From NCBI RefSeq assembly GCF_035222375.1, contig NW_026946363.1, positions 6,944,001-7,008,000 of the forward strand: 64,000 bases of DNA, written 5' to 3'. The notes beneath the pieces were generated by a model. The model saw nothing but the letters and a program-made list of their open reading frames with translations, was not told where the DNA came from and searched no databases. The DNA is from Podospora pseudocomata. Lineage: Eukaryota > Ascomycota > Sordariomycetes > Sordariales > Podosporaceae. Positions within the stretch are counted from its first letter, which is position 1, and each line of letters starts with the position of its first letter. The translations under genes and the position numbers were made by a program. This document shows positions 10,002-20,435 of the stretch, piece by piece.

Positions 10002-10877
10002 ATGCCTTTTCCTGTGAGTGCCCCAGTGCTCGCCCAACCAATTCGCACACGTTTAGCCCACAGCAGGGCTTTTCCAGCAAGCCCAGACAAACCTAAGCAT
10101 CTTTGCTAACGACGTCATGTTCAAGACTCCTGTTCGCCGTGCGGCCTACCCTGAGTACAAGAGCCCCTATGGCCCTAAGTAAGCCACGACCGATACCAGC
10201 CTCTCCTCACGATGTTCAGATCCTCCCGACAGTAATCATGCATTGGAGGACGCCCGACTAGCCATGCCGAAGAAGCGAAGATTTATCTGCGTCAGATCAG
10301 GCGCTGACTCTATGTTCCCAGGTACCAATTCCAGCCCCATGTTGGCACCATCACCGCCAAGACTGTGACCAACCTGTAAGTCGCAAATCATTATAGGAGG
10401 CTTCTTTGAAGGGGGGGCGGTGGTTCAGAGAGCGATTTGGAAGGATATGGTTGAATGGGCGGTGATGTTTGGCTTCTCCCTTAAAGTTCAAGAAGGGATC
10501 ATGGACTTAGGGTAGCGGATTTTTTTTTTTTTTGGAGTTGGAGATATTGTCTTGTTGGACAGGAGATCAGATGCTGAGCAAAATGATACTAACCCGTTAC
10601 AGTGGTGTCAAGGCCGGCCTTTTCGGCGGCGTTGCCCTGTTCACTGTCATTTTCTTCACCTCCGGCGTTCCCAAGGTCTACAACGATGTTCTCGGCGTAC
10701 GTTCCCGCCCCTTCAACAGACGTCTTGTACCACTACTTACTAACGCGCACAGAACATCCCTGTCGTTGGTGCTTCTCTCCAAAACTTCTTCACCAAGAAG
10801 GTCCACCCCGCCGACAACGTGAGTTACCTGATTCCCTGGTGACCTTTCCATGTTTCTGACCTTTCTAGCCGTTCTAA
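10002..10877 (+). CDS. QCR10: cytochrome bc1 complex subunit 10
   Basis: A small mitochondrial inner-membrane protein of ubiquinol-cytochrome c reductase (complex III), assembled here from six exons: 10002-10013, 10078-10178, 10321-10375, 10603-10696, 10753-10818 and 10869-10877. Each junction is GT-AG and phases agree. The product begins MPFPQAQTNLSIFANDVMFK and contains PEYKSPYGPKYQFQPHVG, one membrane segment (GLFGGVALFTVIFFTSGVPK) and the family ending NIPVVGAS...KVHPADNPF, matching the IPLLGPT...PPEDKPN pattern of yeast Qcr10. The first exon has only 12 coding bases. An alternative start at the ATG at 10117 would give 94 residues, and I cannot exclude it. The gene is more intron-dense than its neighbours. 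Confidence 0.82.
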
Positions 10878-11231
10878 ATCAATTTTTGGAATCGTATGAC
10901 GGGCTGTGGTTTTGGCGCTGGGGGTAGTGGGTTTAATGGGCATTTTGACGCCGCCTCGTGTGATTTCGAGGCTTGTAAAAATGAAAAAATTCTATAGACA
11001 TCATTCATCAAAAATTCCCAGGCTCAAATATCCATCTCTACAAACTCGAAGGTAGGGATCTGTTTTCTATCGTGAAGTGAGTCTCTCTGGTGCATCTCAC
11101 TCTCACCCTTCAACGCACGGACCCTGTGGGCCAGGGGACAGTTGTAAGATGGCCAAAAGAGAGGCTTCTAATTTCTCAACACATCAACCCTTGAACAAGC
11201 ACATGCTCGCAGCAAACACCTTGTCGATGTC
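10878..11231. other. spacer between QCR10 and ALG10
   Basis: These 354 bp hold the QCR10 3' UTR and the ALG10 promoter and 5' UTR. No further gene is visible. Confidence 0.45.
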
Positions 11232-13305
11232 ATGGTTGGCTCTTTACAAGATCTACTTCCGGCCCTTGTCAATGATGCGCAGAGAAATCTGAAGGATGCC
11301 TTCGATATTTGGGCTCAGAGCTTACGCGCCCAAGCTCTGGTGACAGTCATTCTTACATCAACATTTCTAGCATGGATCATCTGCCCACCAGTAAGGACTT
11401 CAGCATCGCCTTCACAAATAAAATCGCGATGGGTCTCATATGCTCTCGTCAGCACTTCATTATTTCTGCTCAGCCTATCTGGCGGAGCTTGGACGCTCCT
11501 GGTCAATCGCTATGTTCCAGAACCGTATCTTGTAAGTCGGGTTAGCCAGCCCCTGATGATCTGGGGTGCTAACGTGTCATAGGACGAGTTCTTCCATATA
11601 CCCCAAGCACAAGTATACTGCGAAGGGAGATACCGGCAGTGGGATGACAAGATCACTACGCCTCCCGGCCTGTACGGTTTTTACCTATTGCCCCTTTTCC
11701 TCATTTCATACCCGCTAATTCCGGGGTGACTATCAGCTACCTCTTTTCCGTGATATACAACAAGATAACAATGCTCACATGTGAAACCTCGATCTTGCGT
11801 TTCCACAATCTCTCGGTTGTTCTAGTAATTGTTGCTGCTGCAGCGCAATGCCGCAATCTGATCGAAAGGAGGCAGGCTGAGCGGGTCGGCAAGGTTGCTT
11901 CAACAAACCTGTCCCTATACTCGTTTCACACGGCCATCAACACCGCCTTGATGCCAGTTGTCTTTTTCTTCTCGGGTCTCTACTACACTGATCCCCTGTC
12001 GACCTTGGCGGTGCTTCTCTCTTACCGACACCATCTGCAACGAGTCGGGCCGGAGCGACCAGGTCTTTTGAGTGATGTGTGGACTGTCATCCTGGGTGTG
12101 GCTGCCCTCTTCATGCGTCAGACCAATGTCTTCTGGGTTGTCGTCTATATGGGCGGCTTGGAGGCTGTTTACACTCTGCGGTCTGTCAAGTCAGGTGCTC
12201 AAGAGTTTCTCACTACACTTCATGACCCGCCACTGAGCAACTCAGGGCCTGATGGTGAGTTTTCTTGTCAGTACGTTGATGCGGTTATGCATAGGCTGAC
12301 TTTTTAGACTGGTTCTTTTGTCTCCTCACCATTGCTGTGACTGCTCTCTGCAACCCGGTCAAGGTCCTGCGCCAGATATGGCCTCACCTCACTATTCTCG
12401 GTCTATTCGCTGGCTTTGTAGCCTGGAACGAAGGCGTTGTCCTTGGTGGGTTCACCTTTGCTTTGTTCTTCTCACGGGCCGCTACTAACGTTGCTTCAGG
12501 GGATAAATCTAACCACATCGCAACCATTCACCTCGCTCAGATGCTCTACATCTGGCCTTTCTTCGCCTTCTTTTCCCTGCCCCTATTCGTCCCTTCCATT
12601 CTTGGGTTCATCACAGGCCCTCTGCAAACTATCCACTCACTCATTCTCCGCCCCAACGCCCTGTTCACCATCCCCTGGGCCCTCCTCACCGCCCTCCTAT
12701 CGGCAGCAGTAGTCAGGTACAACACCATCATCCACCCCTTCACCCTCGCAGACAACAGGCACTACATGTTCTACATCTTCCGGTACACCATCCTCCGCTC
12801 CCCGCTCATCCGCCTCCTGCTGGTGATCCCCTACACCGTAGCAAGATGGCTCGTATGGGGAAGCCTGTCCACCACCACCCCATCAACAACCCAGCCCTCG
12901 GGGCCAAAACCACGGACTGCTCCCGCCCAGCCAAAGGCAGCTCCTGAGAGCGATGGGCAATTGACCCTGCTCGACTCCCCCTCTTCAGTCTCAGACACCA
13001 CCCCCACCACATCAACGGCCATCCTCTGGCTTCTGACCACCGCCCTCTCTCTGGTTACCGCCCCGCTAGTTGAACCCAGGTATTTTATTCTGCCCTGGGT
13101 ATTCTACCGGCTGCTGGTCCCTTCCTGGTCTTTTGCCTCCGTTGGCATCGGCAAAAGGATCGATCTGCGGCTCGTTCTCGAGACGACCTGGTTTGTGGGT
13201 GTCAATGCGGTGACCATGTACCTGTTTCTGTTTAGGCCCTATGTATGGAAGGATAGTGAGGGGAATGTACTCGATTCGGGGAGATTGCAGAGGTTTATGT
13301 GGTAG
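11232..13305 (+). CDS. ALG10: dolichyl-P-glucose alpha-1,2-glucosyltransferase ALG10
   Basis: Predicted 634 residues from four exons: 11232-11531, 11583-11671, 11737-12254 and 12308-13305. ALG10 (DIE2) adds the terminal alpha-1,2-glucose to the lipid-linked oligosaccharide in the ER membrane, the last step before transfer to protein. The signature follows the first intron: [20 protein letters not shown], then [15 protein letters not shown]. This lumenal loop with acidic residues after the first membrane span is typical of the family. Many hydrophobic segments follow, and [15 protein letters not shown] is a further family block. The C-terminal half includes a Pro/Thr-rich loop (about residues 490-540) before the last spans. 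The ATG at 11232 fits a short cytoplasmic start; another ATG lies just upstream in a different frame. Confidence 0.9.
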
Positions 13306-13766
13306 AGGGGGTTGCGGCTATGGGTGTGGGTAGATTTGGGGACTGGCGTCAGCAGGTAGTAAACAACACAGGTTAAGCCTCTCTTTGATTGGGGGTAGTG
13401 ATGCTGAGTGTGAAGAACACAACAACTTCATTGTATTTTTCTCCAAAATACTCCCATATGCAGACATCTACCTGCTGTCCTATTCTGCGGGCCTCGTCCT
13501 CCCAATATGTCCCATGCTACGCTAACTGTAGTTTCTTCCCTTGTTTTTTTGAGGCCTCTTATACCCGAGGCAGTCGCTCCACCCAGTCCTGTTCCTTGTT
13601 TGTAATGTAGTTATGTATATGTATAACTTCCCATGATTCCGTGACCGCCCATCAATGTTTATCCAATAACCCAATCATAAAACCCAACGCCATGTCAATA
13701 AAAAAAGAATAATCCCCCCAGAAAAAATGCCATGTTACAACCTCATGTCATGCTGTTAACTCAACA
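13306..13766. other. 3' intergenic region between convergent genes
   Basis: A 461-bp interval where ALG10 and the small leftward gene converge. It is AT-richer toward its right side (13640-13740) and holds no supported gene. Confidence 0.45.
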
Positions 13767-14237
13767 TCATAGGCTTAGTCTGTCCAACGAGAGCCTATCC
13801 CCACTCCGGACCCTTCGTACAACACCCAGTTTGAAGAACTTTTCTTCCCCTGTGGCGGTTCTTCCACCAATATACAGCTTCTCTGTCCCTAGTGCATCTC
13901 GAAACCCTTCACTGCTGCTGTCGCTTCCTCGCCGTCTTCCTCCCGAGTGCGGAATGGGTATGCCAGCGGTATGGTGATGTCGTGGGGAGTGCAGTGGCAG
14001 CTGTCCAATGACCCCTGTTCGGGAGGCAGATGTTGACGTCGAAGGCGAAGTAGCCTGTGATTGCGCGGCCGTGGCCGAGGCGGATATCGATCGTGGCGTG
14101 GCGGTAGACGATGATCCTACTCCTGAGGAAGCCTGAGTGGTGTGCTTATTTGGTTGTTGTGCTGATAGGGCCGAGGGCGGTTGTTGACGGAATGCGGCAA
14201 AGAAGGTGGACAGGAAAAAGGGGCGTTGGGAAGACAT
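13767..14237 (-). CDS. small conserved fungal protein of unknown function
   Basis: An intronless 156-residue protein starting MSSQRPFFLSTFFAAFRQQ at an ATG at 14237. The middle is Ser/Thr/Ala-rich and looks disordered. The C-terminal third is ordered in composition and has the look of a conserved core: a His-rich stretch (HSPRHHHTAGIPIPHSGG), a serine cluster (RRRGSDSSSEGFRDALG), KLYIGGRTATGEEKFFKLG and a closing repeat DRLSLDRLSL. I recall similar short proteins in other Pezizomycotina but no known function. The RRxS and SxS clusters could be phosphorylation sites, which is inference. No signal peptide or membrane span is convincing. Confidence 0.6.
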   Translation of the reverse strand: MSSQRPFFLSTFFAAFRQQPPSALSAQQPNKHTTQASSGVGSSSTATPRSISASATAAQSQATSPSTSTSASRTGVIGQLPLHSPRHHHTAGIPIPHSGGRRRGSDSSSEGFRDALGTEKLYIGGRTATGEEKFFKLGVVRRVRSGDRLSLDRLSL

Positions 14238-16029
14238 GGTGGTCAGCTATGCGGTGATGGAGAAGGGGGTGAGAAGACCCCTATCACTCGTTTTATCGCA
14301 GTCTTGGTGTTTGGTGTTGGCGTAGCTGGAGCGATGATAACCTATTCTTTCCTCGCACTCCCGTGTGGATTGATTGTTTTACAGGTCTTCGGTCGAAATA
14401 TGGGTCGTGGTCCTTCTTCTTGATGCTTGGACTCGCGCTCGGTCGAAGTCTACATCCGTGCGGCGAGAAAATATCGTCGATGTCCGTCCTGTTGGGCTGT
14501 GAAGCCGCCCCTATCGATGACTGGCTTCGAATGCTTGACTCGTGGAAATGGCCAGTGGGCGCTCGGTCGGGTCAGTACAGGGTGTGTAGGCAAGTCGCTG
14601 GACGAAGAACAGATAAATGTAAGGCGACGAATGAGTTGTAGGGTTCCTGCGTGAAAAAATCGAAAGTCGGTGAAGTGAAGTCGTGGGTGGTGGCACAAGA
14701 TGTATGAAATCGCAGCCGCTTGTTCCCGTGCGCGGCATGTCGTTCTGACGTCGAGTCGACGCCCAAAAGATGGTGGGCTGTGGCAGGGCTGCCCTTTGCT
14801 CGTGTTTCTTGGCGTTTGTTCCGCTTAGCTATTCTCGGCCATTCCCGGGACTGGCGGACCAATGGAATGGCTGCCAATGCCGAGCTCAGAATCGCGGGGC
14901 AGGCAGTGGGTCTCAACGCACTATCCACTGTGGGCCTGGCAATTGACCGCCTGTTGATTGGCCCAGAACAGCTATCTTTTGTGCGGGGGAACCGGGGCGC
15001 TGACAGCACAACTTCGGGCTTCTTAATTCCAGTTAACTTTGCAGGTGACAGCTCAGCGAGTTACCTGGTGATCTGGAAAGTAAATGCAGACCATGGGAGG
15101 GGTCGGGTGCCCCAAAACTGCAACAACATAAACAATTCTTGGATATCAGTCATGCCCGACTGGTGTTTCGAGCCGGTCGGCCGGCGGAGTTTCATCCTCA
15201 TCTCCGACGTCCCAACCACCAACGACTCTGAGCTAGACGGGGGATGAAGCGATATATCAGTCATTTCCAAGAGAGTCCTCGATCTGATACTCAGCAGTCG
15301 ATGACCACATTCTGCAGTTACTAAAAGGGCAATCCTGATTCCACCAACACTACACCCAATCCCAGGCTATCTAAGGATCTCGGCACCTTGAACCCATGCA
15401 GTGTGGCAGCATTGGCAACCAAATTTTAACAAGATGTGTGAGAAGTGGAGGGCAAGTTGTGGTCTCCCTGAAACTGAAAAGTCAATAAGAAACAATTGTC
15501 GGTCAAGAATCCATCAAACCCAAGGGCAACCTGATGCCCACGTGCTAGCCCTCGATATCTTGGCCGGTAAGGGCCAAGGCCGATATTGATAATACCTTCC
15601 TCTCTATTACTTGATAGCCGAAGTGTCCATTTGACTTGAACTCATGTGTTCAACATCAGCATCAACAACGACACATAATATCGGTCATGTTTGTCCCCCT
15701 TCTCGCTACCTATAATTATCAACCTCTGTCTTCACGCATCTCTAGTATCTTTGGATAGGCCCTATGTGTGACGACTGTGAACAAGACGTTGTATAGAGAG
15801 TGAAACCATCTTCGGCCGTACAAGGTCCCCAGACCAGAAGAGCTTTTCACGATACACCATAATGCTACACACATCTCACAAGCCACATCCTTGAACAGTA
15901 ATGTGACAACAAGATCACACCAATTGCGGTCGTACTAATAAAACAAGCTTGCACAACCTAGAGCTAGACATCGAGAGCCGCAACAACTTTCATAAGCACA
16001 CTCTGGACAGAATAACTGCCACTGTAAGC
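14238..16029. other. gene-free stretch left of the transposon
   Basis: About 1.8 kb with no supported gene. The left part is the promoter region of the small leftward gene. The right part (15.3-16.0 kb) is AT-richer and is the site where the Fot-type element inserted. Confidence 0.5.
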
Positions 16030-16031
16030 TA

Positions 16032-16050
16032 ACGTGCGTGATAAGCGAGT
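16032..16050 (+). repeat. left terminal inverted repeat of Fot-type element
   Basis: The 19-bp sequence ACGTGCGTGATAAGCGAGT directly follows a TA. It matches the reverse complement of 17874-17892 at 16 of 19 positions. Confidence 0.9.
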
Positions 16051-16073
16051 GAAACAGATAAGCGAGTGAAACA
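16040..16073 (+). repeat. left subterminal 17-bp tandem repeat
   Basis: GATAAGCGAGTGAAACA occurs twice back to back (16040-16056, 16057-16073), overlapping the inner part of the terminal repeat. Similar 17-bp spacing is present at the right end in inverted orientation. Such repeats are plausible transposase-binding sites (inference). Confidence 0.8.
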
Positions 16074-16130
16074 CGCCCCACGGCATTGCGCACCTTCCAT
16101 CTTCAACCACAAATTTGTCCACGTTTAATA

Positions 16131-17804
16131 ATGGAACAACCTTCGTACGAAAGCAGGCTTTTTCTTGCCGTAGCAGCTCTCAAAAACGATAATAATCTTG
16201 GCCTTCGAGCTGCAGCAAAGATCTACGGTGTTGATCCTGCAACACTAATGCGTCGACGCGATGGCAAACCTGCACGACGCGATATTCCAGCCAATTCGCG
16301 CAAGCTTACGGATCTAGAGGAAAAAACGATTGTTCAATATATAATTGAGCTATCTACACGCGCATTTCATCCCCGGCTTGCGTATGTGGAAGAAATGGCC
16401 AATCGATTGCTACGCGAACGCGACGCGCCTCCTGTTGGCATACGATGGGCTCACAACTTCGTCAACCGCCAGCCAGAACTTCGGACGCGTTTTACGCGTA
16501 AATATGACTACCAGAGAGCCAAGTGCGAGGATCCAAAGGTCATTGCCGAGTGGTTTGCGCTCGTACGGAACACTAAGGCCAAGTACGGTATTGTAGATGA
16601 CGATATCTACAACTTCGACGAGACTGGGTTTATGATGGGCATTATCTTCACGGGCATGGTGGTTACAACCTCGGACGGCCTTATCAAGGCAAAACTGACC
16701 CAGCCTGGCAACCGCGAATGGGCAACGGTGATCCAGGGAGTCAATGCCCTCGGCTGGGCTATCCCTCCGTTTATTATTTTGGCCGCGCAGTACCACCTTG
16801 CCAACTGGTATACCGAGTGCAACTTACCGTCCACCTGGCGCATCGCAACCACCGATAATGGCTGGACTACCAATCCGGTAGGCCTAGATTGGATCAAGCA
16901 CTTCGACTATCACACAGCGTCCCGCACAAAGGGCAAATACCGGTTGTTGATCCTCGACGGCCACGAAAGCCACCACTCGACTGAATTTGAGCGTTACTGC
17001 CAGCAGAACAACATCATCACGCTCTGCATGCCTCCGCATTGTTCACACTACCTCCAGCCACTCGATGTCGGCTGCTTTGGGCCATTGAAGCAGGCGTACG
17101 GCCGCCAGATCGAGGACTTAACGCGCATGCATATCAACCACGTAAGCAAGCTCGAGTTCCTCTGTGCTTTCCGCGAGGCCTTCTTCGCCTCTATAACGGA
17201 GAAGAATATACAGGGTAGCTTTGCGGGTGCTGGCCTTGTGCCATACGATCCAGAGAGGGTGCTTTCCAAGCTGGATGTAAAGCTTCGTACGCCAACACCC
17301 CCATCCTCAAGGCCTGGCACTGCACAACCTTGGGTCTCCCAGACACCACACAACCCTCGAGAAGCCAATTCACAGTCAACGCTTATTAAGACTCGCATTG
17401 CCAACCATCAAAATAGCTCCCCGAGTTCAATGTTGGCTGCGGTAGACCAGCTTGCTAAGGGTACAACGGCTATGATGCACCAGGTGGCTCTCCTTCGTGC
17501 AGAGGTCGCTTCGCTCCGTAAGGCCAACGAGGCACTAAGCAAACGCCGGAGAGCCAAAAAAACACGCGTACGTCTCGGAGGATCACTTACTGTGCAGGAT
17601 GCACACGATCTACTGGATAACAAGGCCGTGGGTGGAGAGGGAGTGCAAGAAACGCAGCCGGATGGTAGTGGTGCATGGGGGTCTCATACGAAGGTTCGGT
17701 GCTGTGGTGTGTGCGGCAAGCCTGGCCATAACGCGCGCACTTGCCAGGAGGCTGGAGAATCATCTGATACATCTATTGCAGAGGAAATTGTAGTTAGTTA
17801 CTAG
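16131..17804 (+). CDS. pogo/Fot1-like DDE transposase with CCHC zinc knuckle
   Basis: A 557-residue intact transposase from the ATG at 16131 (MEQPSYES). Domains in order: a psq-type helix-turn-helix (about 18-50; LRAAAKIYGVDPATLMRR), a CENP-B-type DNA-binding domain (about 60-125; RKLTDLEEKTIVQYI, GIRWAHNFVNRQPELRTRF) and the DDE_1 catalytic core. Catalytic Asp candidates are D163 (YNFDETGF), D276 (LILDGHESHHS) and D312 (LQPLDVGCF). Spacing between the second and third is 35 residues, giving the DD35D class. The C-terminus has a basic patch (KRRRAKKTRVRLGG) and a zinc knuckle C525-x2-C528-x4-H533-x4-C538. No stop or frame break is visible. All catalytic residues are present, so the protein could be functional. 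Confidence 0.92.
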   Translation: MEQPSYESRLFLAVAALKNDNNLGLRAAAKIYGVDPATLMRRRDGKPARRDIPANSRKLTDLEEKTIVQYIIELSTRAFHPRLAYVEEMANRLLRERDAPPVGIRWAHNFVNRQPELRTRFTRKYDYQRAKCEDPKVIAEWFALVRNTKAKYGIVDDDIYNFDETGFMMGIIFTGMVVTTSDGLIKAKLTQPGNREWATVIQGVNALGWAIPPFIILAAQYHLANWYTECNLPSTWRIATTDNGWTTNPVGLDWIKHFDYHTASRTKGKYRLLILDGHESHHSTEFERYCQQNNIITLCMPPHCSHYLQPLDVGCFGPLKQAYGRQIEDLTRMHINHVSKLEFLCAFREAFFASITEKNIQGSFAGAGLVPYDPERVLSKLDVKLRTPTPPSSRPGTAQPWVSQTPHNPREANSQSTLIKTRIANHQNSSPSSMLAAVDQLAKGTTAMMHQVALLRAEVASLRKANEALSKRRRAKKTRVRLGGSLTVQDAHDLLDNKAVGGEGVQETQPDGSGAWGSHTKVRCCGVCGKPGHNARTCQEAGESSDTSIAEEIVVSY

Positions 17805-17852
17805 TGTTGTATGTAGTAATTAAGGATAGTTGTTGGTAGGTAGTGGAGAACC

Positions 17853-17884
17853 CACGGCTCGCTTGTATCCACGACTCGCTTATA
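17853..17884 (-). repeat. right subterminal 17-bp spaced repeat
   Basis: The unit CACGRCTCGCTTRTA appears at 17853-17867 and 17870-17884, with a 17-bp period and inverted relative to the left-end repeat. Its core AAGCGAG (read on the minus strand) is shared by all four subterminal copies. Confidence 0.75.
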
Positions 17885-17892
17885 ATGTACGT
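17874..17892 (-). repeat. right terminal inverted repeat of Fot-type element
   Basis: The 19-bp sequence is the reverse complement of the left end with three mismatches and is followed by TA at 17893-17894. Confidence 0.9.
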
Positions 17893-17894
17893 TA

Positions 17895-19159
17895 TACCTT
17901 TTAAAAAAAAAATAGGCCTCGATAAAGAACCAACAACTTTCAAACAATAATCAGAACGCCCATTAATTACCTTCCAAGGCCTATTACTTACATGTTGGGG
18001 CATCTTCCAGATACTATTCCGTTGACTTACTTTTGCGGTGCCAAGTATTTTGTCCACAACGTGATAAGGTACCTTACCTGATGGGCGAATTTGAAGTACC
18101 CCAGTCATCTCACCCAGACACTTTGAGCAGAGATCATTAGTCCCTGACATTTGTCTAAGTGAATCTCGAAAGCTGTCTGTATCTCCAACCTGAATAAGTA
18201 CCTTGCAACAACATGTAGCCAACAAGTATAGAATGACCTCGCTGGATACTATCTGCCTAGGTCTGTGGATTTTGCGGGATAGGCCTGGACATGAGAAAAC
18301 AGCCAAGAATGTCTAAGAGGTGTCAAGGGATAATTGAACGTTCTGAAACTATCTCCTGGGGCTTGTGTTTGGTGTTTGGTGTAGCGATGTGTCATTCTGG
18401 TCTGGACATGTGATGGTATGACCTACTTAGGGGTCTATTGTGCTTCGTAACTCCCAGATGCGCCCTCTCTGTGTGTGGTACAATGTAAAGCACTGCCCAA
18501 CCCTCGGGCTTTAGTCATCTATTTTCAGACAAGTCAGGTATCGGCCACATCCTGCGACAGTATTCTGTCTGGTCTTTCTGTGTGGTGTGCGCCAGCATGA
18601 GCCTCTCCGTAGACATTCAGGCATCAAGTTGATAGAACACAGGCCAAGGCTATGGTCAACGGTGCCGTGTTGCAGGGCTGGTTCTGAGCTTCAGGTTGAA
18701 ACTCTACGACACCAGGCGTCCAGGACCGGAAGCACAAGGCTGCCATGGCCTGAGCAGGCAGGTGGGTAAGGTGATGAGATCCATTTTCAGTATAAGAGAG
18801 GCCAGCACCGTCCTCCTCATCAGCATTGGAATCTGTCTCTATCATCAACTCAAATATCGATATCAACAATCCACTCCTTCACAGGACTTCTGGCAAGTCC
18901 AAAAAACATTCTCTTCATTTGATCATCTCACTTTGGGGAAGCACTCCTTTTCAAACAGTCTTGAAATTCAACCTCTGGAAGGTTTGTTTGCTTCACGTAC
19001 TCTTTTGAATCCTTAATCGGCTTCTGGCAAGCCTCGAACACTCCCTCCAACATCAACATCTGTCTCAACGTACCTTACATTTCCTCAGCCGTCTCTCTCA
19101 GGTTGACCTTCTCGAAGAGCCCCGGTCAAGCAAAATTCAATCTAACAGACCTATTGAAA
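17895..19159. other. gene-free stretch right of the transposon
   Basis: About 1.3 kb. A leftward open frame between 17794 and 18306 overlaps the transposon end and shows no family motif. The last few hundred bases form the promoter region of the secreted-protein gene. Confidence 0.45.
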
Positions 19160-20134
19160 ATGAAAAACACCATTGCCCTCATTTCCCTTATCGGTCCAGC
19201 CAGCGCTGCTCGTCTCCCCAAGCCAACATCCGAAACTGCCATTTCACACAGCAATAAGAACAACAAGATCGGCGCTTCTCTTGGAAACGTAGCCGGAGGC
19301 GTAGCCAGCGGTGGAATTCTCCTCGTTATCGAGCATCTTCTCAACCAGGGCGATGAACAAGAGATCCAGCCAACTGTAAACGCTGCGCAAGCCTCTCAAA
19401 AGCGAAGTGTACGGCGGAGAATCCGATTCAACCGCAAGCGCCCATCTCGCCGTCCGGATTCTGCCCCAGATTCTCCAAAGGTCGATAACGCAGCTAAAGC
19501 TGACAGGACAGAAAAGGTTGACGACACAGCAGAGGTTGACGACAGAGGCGGAAAGACTGACGGGTTCGCCAAAGAAGTGGCAAAGGGTGTTCTTAGTGAT
19601 GAGATTGTGAACCGCATCGAGGATGTAGTCGACGTTGTCAAGGGCAAGATTTTCGGCCGTGGTGGTGAGGATGATGCTGTCGACGATGCTCAGGAGGATT
19701 CCCCAGTGCAGAAACGAGATCTTCTCTCTCTGTGTGAAATTCCTCCAAGACAAGGGGCTCATTCCGGACACGACTCTGGAGGACGACAACGATGAAAATG
19801 CAGCGGATAAGCTCGACGCACGCAAAAGGAGCTCGGAGATGACGCCAATCGCAACCTGATTCAGGCGCGGGCTCCCCGTTTTGGTCGTACTGGTAGACTC
19901 TCGCGTGATGGCCAGGTGGGTAAGGAGCCGTCTGGGGGCTCTTCTGTCGGCTCTTCCTCGGGAGGTTCTTCCATCGGCTCTGCCGCCGAAGGCTTTGCTG
20001 GTACTGTTGCAGGTGGTGTTGCCACTGGTGGTATACTTCTTGGATTAGAGAAGGCCATCAGCGAGGGAGATCAGGTGTCGGCAGCGACTGTTCCATTATC
20101 TGCAGAGCACTCTGACGAAGCGGTTGCGGCATGA
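19160..20134 (+). CDS. secreted protein with dibasic sites and duplicated Gly-rich segment; frame interrupted
   Basis: I do not recognise a named family. The ATG at 19160 gives a clear signal peptide (MKNTIALISLIGPASAA). Next comes a Gly-rich segment GNVAGGVASGGILLVIE...NQGDE (about 19271-19365), a basic stretch with Lys-Arg sites (SQKRSV, NRKRPS), an acidic region and VQKRDL. Near 19735 the coding-like reading passes to another frame (FLQDKGLIPDTTLEDDNDEN, ARKRSS) and near 19830 returns to the first (ELGDDANRNLIQAR). It then carries a second copy, GTVAGGVATGGILLGLE...SEGDQ (about 20003-20074), and ends at 20134. The two shifts cancel. One alternative is an intron from 19665 (gtgagg) to 19811, which restores the frame but skips coding-looking sequence. 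So this is either a spliced gene, a slightly damaged gene or a sequence with errors. Kex2-type processing in the secretory pathway is an inference from the KR pairs. Confidence 0.5.
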
Positions 20135-20435
20135 ACGACGCGAGGGGAGATGGTACCAATCCATAGGTAGTTACCGGAGCGGAAAACCAGGGATAAAGGG
20201 ATGGATATATCATATCAGAGAACACTCGTTTCATTGCAAGACCCTTATGTGATTTTTCTAGCCATTCATTCATGGATGGAATAGAACCTAGAACGCGGCT
20301 TGTTGTTTTTATCGAGCAAAATGTAGAATTCCCAACAGGCGACTATGTTTCGCAACTCCCATCCCCAAATTCACACTTCTTCCACAACTTGCTTCATACA
20401 TCATCAATCATCCCGAAATATGCCGACAGCGAAAT
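20135..20435. other. 3' spacer between convergent genes
   Basis: A 301-bp interval between the secreted-protein gene and the leftward NmrA-like gene. Nothing further seen. Confidence 0.45.

Larger units (their letters stand above)
16032..17892 (+). mobile_element. Fot1/pogo-type DNA transposon, apparently complete
   Basis: A 1,861-bp Tc1/mariner-superfamily element. Its 19-bp terminal inverted repeats (ACGTGCGTGATAAGCGAGT on the left; 16 of 19 match on the right) are flanked on both sides by TA (16030-16031 and 17893-17894), the target duplication used by this superfamily. One uninterrupted transposase frame fills most of it. Size and structure match Fot1-like fungal elements of about 1.9 kb. 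Intact ends and frame suggest either recent activity or recent arrival; only this copy is visible, so activity is unproven. Confidence 0.9.
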
